A stretch of DNA of 19,283 bases. Origin: Chloroflexota bacterium (GTDB lineage Bacteria; Chloroflexota; Anaerolineae; UBA3071). The translations under genes were made by a program, and so were the position numbers. Below the pieces are notes generated by a model, which did not search any database, had not been told where the DNA came from, and was given only the letters and a program-made list of their open reading frames with translations. Location: positions 1-19,283 of the forward strand of contig JACNHM010000229.1 in the NCBI GenBank assembly GCA_014383605.1, given 5' to 3'. Numbering within the stretch: the stretch's first letter is position 1; the number at the start of each line of letters is the position of its first letter. Positions 13,767 to 19,283 of the stretch are shown piece by piece.

Positions 13767-14980
13767 TTCCCATCAGGCTGCTTGACCACCGAACGCAAGC
13801 CGGCGATGCTGCCATAGGCGAGTTCGCTGACCTCTTGCAAGGGCTGTGCCAGAGGATTCTTGGGCAAGAGCACCAGCATGCGTGTTCCCCCCTCACCATC
13901 GGGCGGATAGGGGCTTTCGGGAATGATTTTGCCCCGATGCGCATTCACGATGCGCTTGACGATGGAAAGCCCCAGGCCCAACCCCTTCTCCTCCGTATCT
14001 GGAGGACGATAGAAGGCCTCAAAGATGTGGGGCATGTGCTCGGGGGCGATGCCTGGGCCAGTATCAATCACCTCTATCCGTAGATGATCTGGCTGATCTT
14101 CGACACGGAAGACAACCTGCCCTCCCGCCGGCGTGAACTTGATGGCGTTGCTCAACAGGTTGGTGAAGACTTGACGTAAGCGGTTGGGGGCGCCGATGAT
14201 CTCAGGCAGAACCTCTGGCACGTTCATCTGCAGACCAATGTCCTTCTCCTTGGCCGGCAGCAGCACGTCTTCCATGGAAAGCACGAACACCTCCTGTGGC
14301 GAAAGTTTCGTGAAGTCGCTCTCGATCTGCTCCGGCCTCATGCGCGCCAGGTCCAGGATGCTATTCAACATGTCCGAAAGCTCCTGGAGCCGCACACTAC
14401 AACGCTCCATCATGATCTGCTGCTGCTGGCTGAGCGGCCCTGTGTAGCCACCCAACATGACTTGAAGATAGTTGTCCACCGCCGCAATAGGCGACCGCAG
14501 CTCGTGCGAGATAATGGACACGAAATAGGACAGGGTGTCCGTCGCATCCTTGAGACGGGAGGCCACCACCTCCGTCAGGCTGGCCATCAGCTCATACCCG
14601 ATGTGATGATCCTCACTGAGCAGTTGCTGCAACCCCTCCCCGTCAATGCACAGCAGTTCCGCCTGGCCCAGGCTGACCGCCGATTTGGTGTAGATGTGCG
14701 GTTCGACCACTGTGGACCAGCCGCAACTGTCGCCTGCTTGTAGGATCTCCAGGGTCGCCGGTCGCGGCCTGCTGTGGGGGCTCAACTGGATCATTTTCTC
14801 CAGCGCCACCTTGCCCCACACGATAAGATACAAAGCAACGGCCTTATCCCCCTCCCTGAAGATGAAAGCGCCCCGTTCCCAGGTCTCCCTTCGGCCGAGG
14901 GGAACGAGTCTATCCAGCTCCGCATCACTCAGTTTGTCGAAAAGCGTAAACGGACGCAAATCCTCCACAGTGACAGTCAT
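13763..14980 (-). CDS. Sensor histidine kinase with N-terminal cyclic-nucleotide-binding-type domain
   Basis: A 405-residue cytoplasmic kinase without membrane segments. Residues 10-125 read as a CRP/FNR-like cNMP-binding beta-roll (LFDKLSDAELDRLVPLG, IFREGDKAVALYLIVWGKV, DSCGWSTVVEPH). The dimerisation domain carries the phospho-acceptor His159 in SIISHELRSP; the ATPase domain has the N box NRLRQVFTNLLSNAIKF (about 266-282), DTGPGIAP (306-313) and GLGLGLSIV (333-341). Ligand unknown: cNMP-type domains may also sense other effectors. The ATG at 14980 follows GGGGAT, 10 bp behind the ferredoxin gene. It is likely to phosphorylate the two receivers downstream. Confidence 0.92.
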   Translation of the reverse strand: MTVTVEDLRPFTLFDKLSDAELDRLVPLGRRETWERGAFIFREGDKAVALYLIVWGKVALEKMIQLSPHSRPRPATLEILQAGDSCGWSTVVEPHIYTKSAVSLGQAELLCIDGEGLQQLLSEDHHIGYELMASLTEVVASRLKDATDTLSYFVSIISHELRSPIAAVDNYLQVMLGGYTGPLSQQQQIMMERCSVRLQELSDMLNSILDLARMRPEQIESDFTKLSPQEVFVLSMEDVLLPAKEKDIGLQMNVPEVLPEIIGAPNRLRQVFTNLLSNAIKFTPAGGQVVFRVEDQPDHLRIEVIDTGPGIAPEHMPHIFEAFYRPPDTEEKGLGLGLSIVKRIVNAHRGKIIPESPYPPDGEGGTRMLVLLPKNPLAQPLQEVSELAYGSIAGLRSVVKQPDGK

Positions 14981-14990
14981 GCCAATCCCC

Positions 14991-15239
14991 CTATCGCAAG
15001 GATGCCAACTGCAACGCCCCCTCGGGGCACTGCAGAACGCAGGCGCCACAGGCGACGCAGCGGTCGCCATCCATCAACTGCACCACCTGTTGCGCTCGGT
15101 CCGGCCGGAAGCAGCCGACGGGACAGACCTCGTAGCAGATCCAGCAGCCCCGGCAGCGTTCCTGATCGAGGCGTGCCGCCTTGCCCCAGGCGGCGATGAA
15201 CCACTCCCATTCCTCCCGCAGCAACCGCAGCAAGCCCAT
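14991..15239 (-). CDS. HgcB-like 2[4Fe-4S] ferredoxin
   Basis: An 82-residue ferredoxin with an amphipathic N-terminus (GLLRLLREEWEWFIAAW) and two 4Fe-4S motifs: CRGCWICYEVCP (Cys29, 32, 35, 39) followed by Cys43, and CVACGACVLQCP (Cys61, 64, 67, 71). Spacing and position directly behind an HgcA-like gene (1 bp gap, TGAGATG) match HgcB, which re-reduces the corrinoid of HgcA. It differs from mercury-methylating HgcB in ending at LASLR with neither the extra conserved cysteine after the second motif nor the C-terminal cysteine pair that bind Hg. The frame extending upstream is a shadow of the HgcA-like gene. Family resemblance is from memory of the pattern. Confidence 0.85.
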   Translation of the reverse strand: MGLLRLLREEWEWFIAAWGKAARLDQERCRGCWICYEVCPVGCFRPDRAQQVVQLMDGDRCVACGACVLQCPEGALQLASLR

Positions 15240-15240
15240 C

Positions 15241-16854
15241 TCACCACCCCACCAACCGGGGCACCAGCAGATAGGCCGCCCCCAGCGCCAGCTCCAGCGG
15301 GGCGATCTTGGGGAACTGCTCCACCTCGCCGCCACGGCGGCGCGGGTCGGTCCCCTGGAAATCAGCCCCCACGAAGAGAGCCAGCGCACTGAGGCCAAGG
15401 CACCAGTTGAACAACCGCTGCGGCGGCAGATGAGCCACCGTCAGGGACCAGACGATGGTCAAGACCACGCTGGCCGCCGCCAGGAACAGCCCCTTCGTCG
15501 TGCCCTGGTAGCCGGGCAGCCAGGGCCACAGGACGCCGGTGACCGCGAACAAGGCCAGGGAGCTGAGCAGCGCCGGGACGACCAGGCTGCGCCGCACGAT
15601 GAGCAGGATCACGGCTAGTAACAGCGCCCAAAACAGCCACATGACCACGCTCATCTCCAGCCGGTCGAGCACAGGAAAGTCCACCCGGCGCATACCGTCG
15701 GTTTTGCGGCCGCCGCGGGCCAGGTAGGCGGGGATGTCCGTCGCCCGCGTTGGCCCCCACTGCACCCGCCAGCCGGTGGCCTCCTCGATGCGCCGCCCCT
15801 CCACGCCGCTGGCGCAGAGCTGCGGCAGGATCAACCGCCGATGATCCAGCAGTTCGTCGAGGCCACTGCGCTTGACCGCCGCGATGACTTTGTCGGCGGT
15901 GAAGTGGCCGCCGCCCGCTGCGCACCAGACGTTGATGCCTCGCGAGTCGGCCACCAGCAGGTAAGCGTCCAGACCCTGGATGGATCTGACCAGCCGCCGC
16001 ACGGTCAGGTCGAAGTTGCCGGTCACCAGCAGCGGCGCGTTGCGGGCCGGCCGCCCCACCCGGTACAGCCCCGGCCGCACGCTGAGATAGGGCGGCACGA
16101 TGCGGGTCAGCAGGCAGTAGAGGTCCCGCAGCAGCGTGCCCACGGTGACCCCATGGCGCAACTCGGGCACGTCAGCCGCCGCAGCGCTGGGCTCCTCTCC
16201 CTCCTCCTTCTGCCCCAACAGCAAGCGCAGGCCGCCCGCATGGGAAGCCACGGGCACGGCCCGAAAACCGGCCTCGGCCAACAGTCGCTCGGGCTGGCGC
16301 AGAGGGTAGGTGGTCGAACGGGTGAGAAACCAGGTGAGCGCCGTCCAGAACCAGCGCCAGGCGGTGTAGCCCCAGCGCGCCAGACGCCCCTCCGGCGCCA
16401 CTTCCTCAACGATGAGCAGCCGCCCGCCCTCGGCCAGGAGCGTCTGGCAGGCGGCCAGCAAGCGGCGCTGCGCCCGCTCGTCCAGCTCGCTCAGCACCAG
16501 GCTGCAGATGATGACGTCGAAGCTGTCCGGCGGGAAGCGCTCGGCTATCTCCGAGGCATCCAGCCACAGGAACTGGACCCGTTCGGCCAGTCCCGCGACG
16601 GCGGCTTGCGCCTGGGCCTCTTCCAGCATCGGTTGCGAGCCGTCAATGCCGGTGACCCGCGCGCCGCGCCGGGCGCAGAGCAGCGCCTGCGTCCCCGTGC
16701 CGCAGCCCACGTCCAGCACCCGGTCGCCCGGCTCCACCCACTCCTCGGCGATGCGGCGGCGCAGCCCCTCCATGCGGCCCAGCGTCAGCCAGCGGATGCC
16801 CCGCTCGTAGTCCCCCGGCCACAGCTCGAGGAACTTCATGAAAACGGTCGCCAT
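15241..16854 (-). CDS. Fusion of SAM-dependent methyltransferase with HgcA-like corrinoid membrane protein
   Basis: A 537-residue fusion. Residues 1 to ~215 are a class I methyltransferase with motif I VLDVGCGTGTQ (46-56), GIDGSQPMLEEA, and FDVIICSLVLSELDE. Residues ~232-400 match the corrinoid-binding region of HgcA: PGLYRVGRPARNAPLLVTGNF, then GINVWCAAGG (cap helix, Cys311, the expected lower cobalt ligand), then DHRRLILPQL, WGPTRATDIPAYL and MRRVDFPVLDRLE. Residues 401-537 hold about five membrane helices, as in HgcA. Canonical HgcA reads NVWCAAGK; here Lys is Gly. The ATG at 16854 has a weak AAGG site; the frame above it translates the repeat at 16908. The methyl acceptor is unknown: Hg(II) is possible but not supported by the changed residues. 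I recall 'corrinoid protein-associated methyltransferase' (CpaM) used for separate proteins like the N-terminal half. Confidence 0.88.
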   Translation of the reverse strand: MATVFMKFLELWPGDYERGIRWLTLGRMEGLRRRIAEEWVEPGDRVLDVGCGTGTQALLCARRGARVTGIDGSQPMLEEAQAQAAVAGLAERVQFLWLDASEIAERFPPDSFDVIICSLVLSELDERAQRRLLAACQTLLAEGGRLLIVEEVAPEGRLARWGYTAWRWFWTALTWFLTRSTTYPLRQPERLLAEAGFRAVPVASHAGGLRLLLGQKEEGEEPSAAAADVPELRHGVTVGTLLRDLYCLLTRIVPPYLSVRPGLYRVGRPARNAPLLVTGNFDLTVRRLVRSIQGLDAYLLVADSRGINVWCAAGGGHFTADKVIAAVKRSGLDELLDHRRLILPQLCASGVEGRRIEEATGWRVQWGPTRATDIPAYLARGGRKTDGMRRVDFPVLDRLEMSVVMWLFWALLLAVILLIVRRSLVVPALLSSLALFAVTGVLWPWLPGYQGTTKGLFLAAASVVLTIVWSLTVAHLPPQRLFNWCLGLSALALFVGADFQGTDPRRRGGEVEQFPKIAPLELALGAAYLLVPRLVGW

Positions 16855-16907
16855 AGCCTTGTCTGCGAAATCGGTAGAATCTGGTACGCCGATGGATACC
16901 GCTGCGA

Positions 16908-16998
16908 ACGTGATGCGTGATGCGTGATGCGTAAAGCGTAACGCGTAATCTTGTCCCACGTTTCACGCTTCACGTTTTACGTTTCACGTTTTACGTTC
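16908..16998. repeat. Heptanucleotide-repeat hairpin between metV-like and HgcA-like genes
   Basis: Exactly 13 units of 7 nt: six left units (ACGTGAT, GCGTGAT, GCGTGAT, GCGTAAA, GCGTAAC, GCGTAAT), one loop heptad (CTTGTCC, 16950-16956), six right units (CACGTTT, CACGCTT, CACGTTT, TACGTTT, CACGTTT, TACGTTC). Arms are reverse complements of each other with G-T and other mismatches. On the minus strand the element begins inside the last codons of the metV-like gene and supplies its TAA stop (16979-16977), then occupies most of the 122-nt gap before the HgcA-like ATG. Confidence 0.88.
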
Positions 16999-17660
16999 TT
17001 CAGATCCTCGCGCACGATCCCCCGCGGGCCGCCGTCGCGGCTGCTGCTCCAGTCCTTGGGCGGCTCGATCTCCATCATCAAGTCCAACCGATCCTGCGCC
17101 TTCAGCCGGTCGTAGATGAGATGCCAGGCGCAGTCCAGCTCGGCGTCCACCTCGCAGTGGCCATGCTGGGAGCCGCCGCAGGGGCCGTTGAGCAAGCTCT
17201 TGGCGCAACGGGCGATGGGACAGATGCCGCCGGTGAGGTGCAGGATGCAGTTGCCGCAGGCCTGGCAGCGCTCAGCCCAGACCCCCTGCTGCACGGGCAA
17301 TCCCAGGAAGCTGGTGTTGAGCGCCGGGGCCACCCGCACCTGCGGCCAGTGCTCGACGATGGCCTGCACGCCGATGCCGCAGGCCAGGGAGAGGACGAGG
17401 TCGTAGTCGTCCACCCGATCCTGGATCTCGTCCAGGAACTCCCATTCGCACTGCCGCTGCACGGTGACCTCGTCGAAGGTCTTCTCCTGGCCGTCCAGCC
17501 GCGTGGCCATGCGCAGCAGGGAGGCCAGCGTGGCCATCTCCTGCTCGCCGCCCGCAAAGCACACGGCGACGCAGGTGCCGCAGCCGGCCAGCAGCACCCG
17601 CTCGTACGGCTCGACGATGGCTTTGAGTTCGTCTATCGGTTTGCGTTCGGCAATGATCAT
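16977..17660 (-). CDS. metV: MetV-like methylenetetrahydrofolate reductase partner subunit (copy 1)
   Basis: A 227-residue MetV-family protein. The N-terminal domain has LLAGCGTCVAVCFAGGEQEM and the middle LSLACGIGVQAIVE; the C-terminal half has the metal-binding cysteines CQACGNC, CPIARCAKSLLNGPCGG, CEVD and DCAW. It ends in the shared tail motif EPPKDWS seen as EPKDWS in copy 2. The final residues KNVKRET are encoded by the repeat at 16908-16998, so the natural C-terminus may once have been different. It starts with ATG at 17660 behind AGGATAG, 57 bp after the unknown gene at 17718, and may be the first gene of the methyl-transfer block; no convincing promoter was seen. Confidence 0.88.
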   Translation of the reverse strand: MIIAERKPIDELKAIVEPYERVLLAGCGTCVAVCFAGGEQEMATLASLLRMATRLDGQEKTFDEVTVQRQCEWEFLDEIQDRVDDYDLVLSLACGIGVQAIVEHWPQVRVAPALNTSFLGLPVQQGVWAERCQACGNCILHLTGGICPIARCAKSLLNGPCGGSQHGHCEVDAELDCAWHLIYDRLKAQDRLDLMMEIEPPKDWSSSRDGGPRGIVREDLKNVKRET

Positions 17661-17717
17661 GGTCTATCCTATCCTCGTCCCAGCATCTCTACATGACTGA
17701 CTTGTTTCAACTTAGGC

Positions 17718-18359
17718 CTACTTGCCTTCGGGCCTTCTCATTTCCTCGACGATATCAGGAATGTGCTCTGTACCCACTTCCAGCAGACCTCCTGCAGCTC
17801 TCAGCCAAGGACCCCCAAGTTCTTGAAGAACGACAGCAGTAGCATCCATTGTCAGCAGCAGGATCTTGTTCCAGGGCACGCTTGACTGCTTCACTTCTCG
17901 ACTGGAAAGGGTACTCCAGTCCCTACTCAAAGCATCGAGTTGCTCCAGCTTCGTCTCCGAGATATCTCCTTCCTTGCTAGCCCTCTCGAACTCAAAGACA
18001 TACAACGGACGGAAGTACAGATCAGCAGTGTCCACCGTCAGTGACCAATCATGTATCTTCACTGGCTCTATTGAGACCATTACCTTCTTCATGACCTCGC
18101 TGACCACACGGTTTGCGGGCTTGTCGGGCAACGCTACCTGGACTCTCTCATCTGCCAAGTCATTGTACACGGGATCACCATCTACAGTTGCGGTCCGATA
18201 GAACTCAGCGAGATCGTTGACCTCACGGGAAGGATTCGATAGATATGCCTGAAGACATTTCTGCTCATCCTGTAGGAATGATCGGGCCCTCTGTGTCAGC
18301 GAACCAGACTCGAGAGGCTCATATGCTTCGATGAGCTCAGATACATCACGCTCGGTCAC
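17718..18359 (-). CDS. Protein of unknown function, lower-GC gene
   Basis: A 213-residue soluble protein (220 if the GTG at 18380 is used). I prefer the GTG at 18359 because it makes a GTGA overlap with the previous stop and has GGAG six bases upstream. No signal peptide or membrane helix is evident; the protein is acidic and mixed alpha/beta, with DLAEFYRTATVDGDPVYNDLADERVQVALPDKP and a Trp-containing centre (HDWSLTVDTADLYFRPLYVFEFE). I recognise no family. GC content is visibly lower than in flanking genes, which together with the neighbour at 18356 suggests acquisition. Confidence 0.75.
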   Translation of the reverse strand: MTERDVSELIEAYEPLESGSLTQRARSFLQDEQKCLQAYLSNPSREVNDLAEFYRTATVDGDPVYNDLADERVQVALPDKPANRVVSEVMKKVMVSIEPVKIHDWSLTVDTADLYFRPLYVFEFERASKEGDISETKLEQLDALSRDWSTLSSREVKQSSVPWNKILLLTMDATAVVLQELGGPWLRAAGGLLEVGTEHIPDIVEEMRRPEGK

Positions 18360-18727
18360 ACATCTCTCCAGACCATGCACGGTAGTCTCTCCCTTCTTGA
18401 CTCCTGACTGACCGGAAGCACCAGTTGCCCGCCATCGGGCCCTTGGATTGTAATCTCAACAGCGTCAGCATCCAAGGCAGGAATCGTGTAGCTAGCGAGG
18501 CGATCATAATGGAAGCGAGACCTACAGCGAACGCTCCACAACGGCACAAGGCGTCGCTGTATCAATCTCACGTTCACATCAGGCCTCTTGAAGGGTGATC
18601 TGATACGAAACATCCTATCTGAGTGGGCACCTGCAAGCGCAGTTGCCTGAAAACGGCTGATCCTTGGCTCGATTACGAAGCAGCGCGGCTTGCACACTTG
18701 AATCGGCAGGGACACTTCTGATCGCAT
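18356..18727 (-). CDS. Protein of unknown function
   Basis: A 123-residue basic protein. The ATG at 18727 has an excellent AGGAGGTG seven bases upstream, which decides the start over the in-frame ATG further up. The N-terminal half is Arg/Cys-rich (SLPIQVCKPRCFVIEPRISRFQA), and the C-terminal half contains a strand-like VEITIQGPDGGQLVLPVSQ. No known family recognised. It overlaps the next gene by 4 nt, and the two are likely translated together as an unknown pair. Confidence 0.7.
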   Translation of the reverse strand: MRSEVSLPIQVCKPRCFVIEPRISRFQATALAGAHSDRMFRIRSPFKRPDVNVRLIQRRLVPLWSVRCRSRFHYDRLASYTIPALDADAVEITIQGPDGGQLVLPVSQESRRERLPCMVWRDV

Positions 18728-18768
18728 TTCACGACACCTCCTTGAATAGACACCTTCCTTCACATACT

Positions 18769-19283
18769 TCATGCAGTGGGACACCGCATGATCACTTTGC
18801 TCTTCGACGGGCGGGCACACTCGACAAACCCGGCCTGCTCAAACACACCGGGCAGCCCCATGAAACTGGACGCCGGGTGCATACGGCCACCTTTCGGCAC
18901 CGACGGATACGCTTCGACGACCTTGCCTCCCTGCTGCCGCACGTACGCCACCGCCGCCCGAATGAGCGCCAGGGTCAATCCCTCGCCCCGGTGCTCTTTG
19001 GCCACGAAGAAGCAGACGATGGACCACACCGGCGTATCGTCGAGCCGCTTCAGCACCGGGGAACGGTTCAGCGAGGCATAGCTTTCCCTGGGTGCCACCG
19101 AGCACCAGCCCACCGCTTCGCCGTCGAGGTAGGCCAGGATGCCCGGCACCTCCCCCGAGGCCACGATACCCTTCATGGCCTGCCGGTTGCCTTCGCCGGC
19201 CTGCTCTGCAAACCGGGCGCGGGTGGTTCGCCACCACATGCACCAGCAGCCACCGTAGGCCCCGTGCTCGCCAAACAACCGCT
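18769..19283 (-). CDS. GNAT family N-acetyltransferase (5' end cut by window edge)
   Basis: The visible 170 or so residues are an acetyltransferase. It begins within a GACGGCWCMWW-like stretch (GAYGGCWCMWWR), then GILAYLDGEAVGWCSVAPRE, VWSIVCFFVAKEHRGEGL with the acetyl-CoA-binding (H/R)xGxG-type loop, and a C-terminal GLPGVFEQAGFVECARPSKSKVIMR typical of a subgroup of uncharacterised GNATs. The frame is open to the window end, so the true start is probably outside. The substrate is unknown. It ends 41 bp before the gene at 18356-18727 and may share its transcript. Confidence 0.88.
   Translation of the reverse strand, partial: RLFGEHGAYGGCWCMWWRTTRARFAEQAGEGNRQAMKGIVASGEVPGILAYLDGEAVGWCSVAPRESYASLNRSPVLKRLDDTPVWSIVCFFVAKEHRGEGLTLALIRAAVAYVRQQGGKVVEAYPSVPKGGRMHPASSFMGLPGVFEQAGFVECARPSKSKVIMRCPTA

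Noticed and set aside
15241..16854. Calling the fusion a bona fide mercury-methylating HgcA
   Set aside because: The cap-helix motif lacks the conserved Lys and the partner ferredoxin lacks the Hg-binding cysteines, so only 'HgcA-like' is supported.
16855..16959. N-terminal extension of the HgcA-like fusion (RFTHHASRI...)
   Set aside because: This is the repeat at 16908 read as protein; the methyltransferase homology begins after the ATG at 16854.
17661..17717. A promoter in front of the first metV-like gene
   Set aside because: TTGAAA is present on the minus strand, but no acceptable -10 box lies at 16-18 nt, so I did not annotate it.

Overview
The window is a GC-rich stretch of bacterial chromosome, dense with genes and mostly in long co-directional runs. 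Two MetF-type and two MetV-type proteins (the acetogen-style methylenetetrahydrofolate reductase pair), an HgcA-like corrinoid membrane protein, several Fe-S proteins, and intergenic hairpins built from short degenerate tandem units together suggest an anaerobic or facultative Chloroflexota (Anaerolineae or Caldilineae-like) genome. The lineage is an inference; no rRNA or other marker gene is present.

Layout. 1-814 (+): a canonical promoter and palindrome followed by a ribbon-helix-helix/PIN (VapBC-type) toxin-antitoxin pair. 759-1628 (-): glutamate racemase murI, overlapping vapC tail to tail. 1629-1839: a divergent promoter region holding a heptanucleotide-repeat hairpin. 1840-2739 (+): a beta-hydroxyacid dehydrogenase. 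2755-3747 (-): a secreted protein with three LysM domains and an L,D-transpeptidase domain. 3912-4484 (+): a Nudix hydrolase. 4530-9680 (+): a strong promoter and an apparent five-gene operon (two-domain protein of unknown function, a cysteine-rich multi-cluster Fe-S protein, a small conserved unknown, an MFS transporter, an ABC exporter). 9681-10124: a convergent intergenic region packed with different inverted repeats and a terminator-like hairpin.

10125-17660 (-) is the most interesting part: a co-directional block that reads, in transcription order, MetV-like; SAM-dependent methyltransferase fused to an HgcA-like corrinoid/membrane protein; HgcB-like 2[4Fe-4S] ferredoxin; cNMP-domain histidine kinase; MetF; receiver; receiver; MetV-like; MetF; a tiny ORF. 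MetF/MetV make methyl-tetrahydrofolate and HgcA-type proteins take a methyl group onto a corrinoid cobalt, so the block looks like a complete methyl-transfer module with its own sensor. Two deviations from true mercury-methylation proteins stand out: the cap-helix motif ends in Gly instead of Lys, and the ferredoxin lacks the C-terminal cysteine pair. The final methyl acceptor is therefore open.

17718-18727 (-) holds two unrecognised overlapping genes with lower GC than the rest, possibly acquired, and 18769 to the window end (-) is a GNAT acetyltransferase cut by the window edge.

A second theme is the intergenic hairpins at about 1646-1750, 3817-3886, 13671-13766 and 16908-16998. Each is a run of 7- or 8-nt units whose two arms are reverse complements and whose unit register is kept through the loop. 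Sequence families differ from site to site but the architecture is the same.
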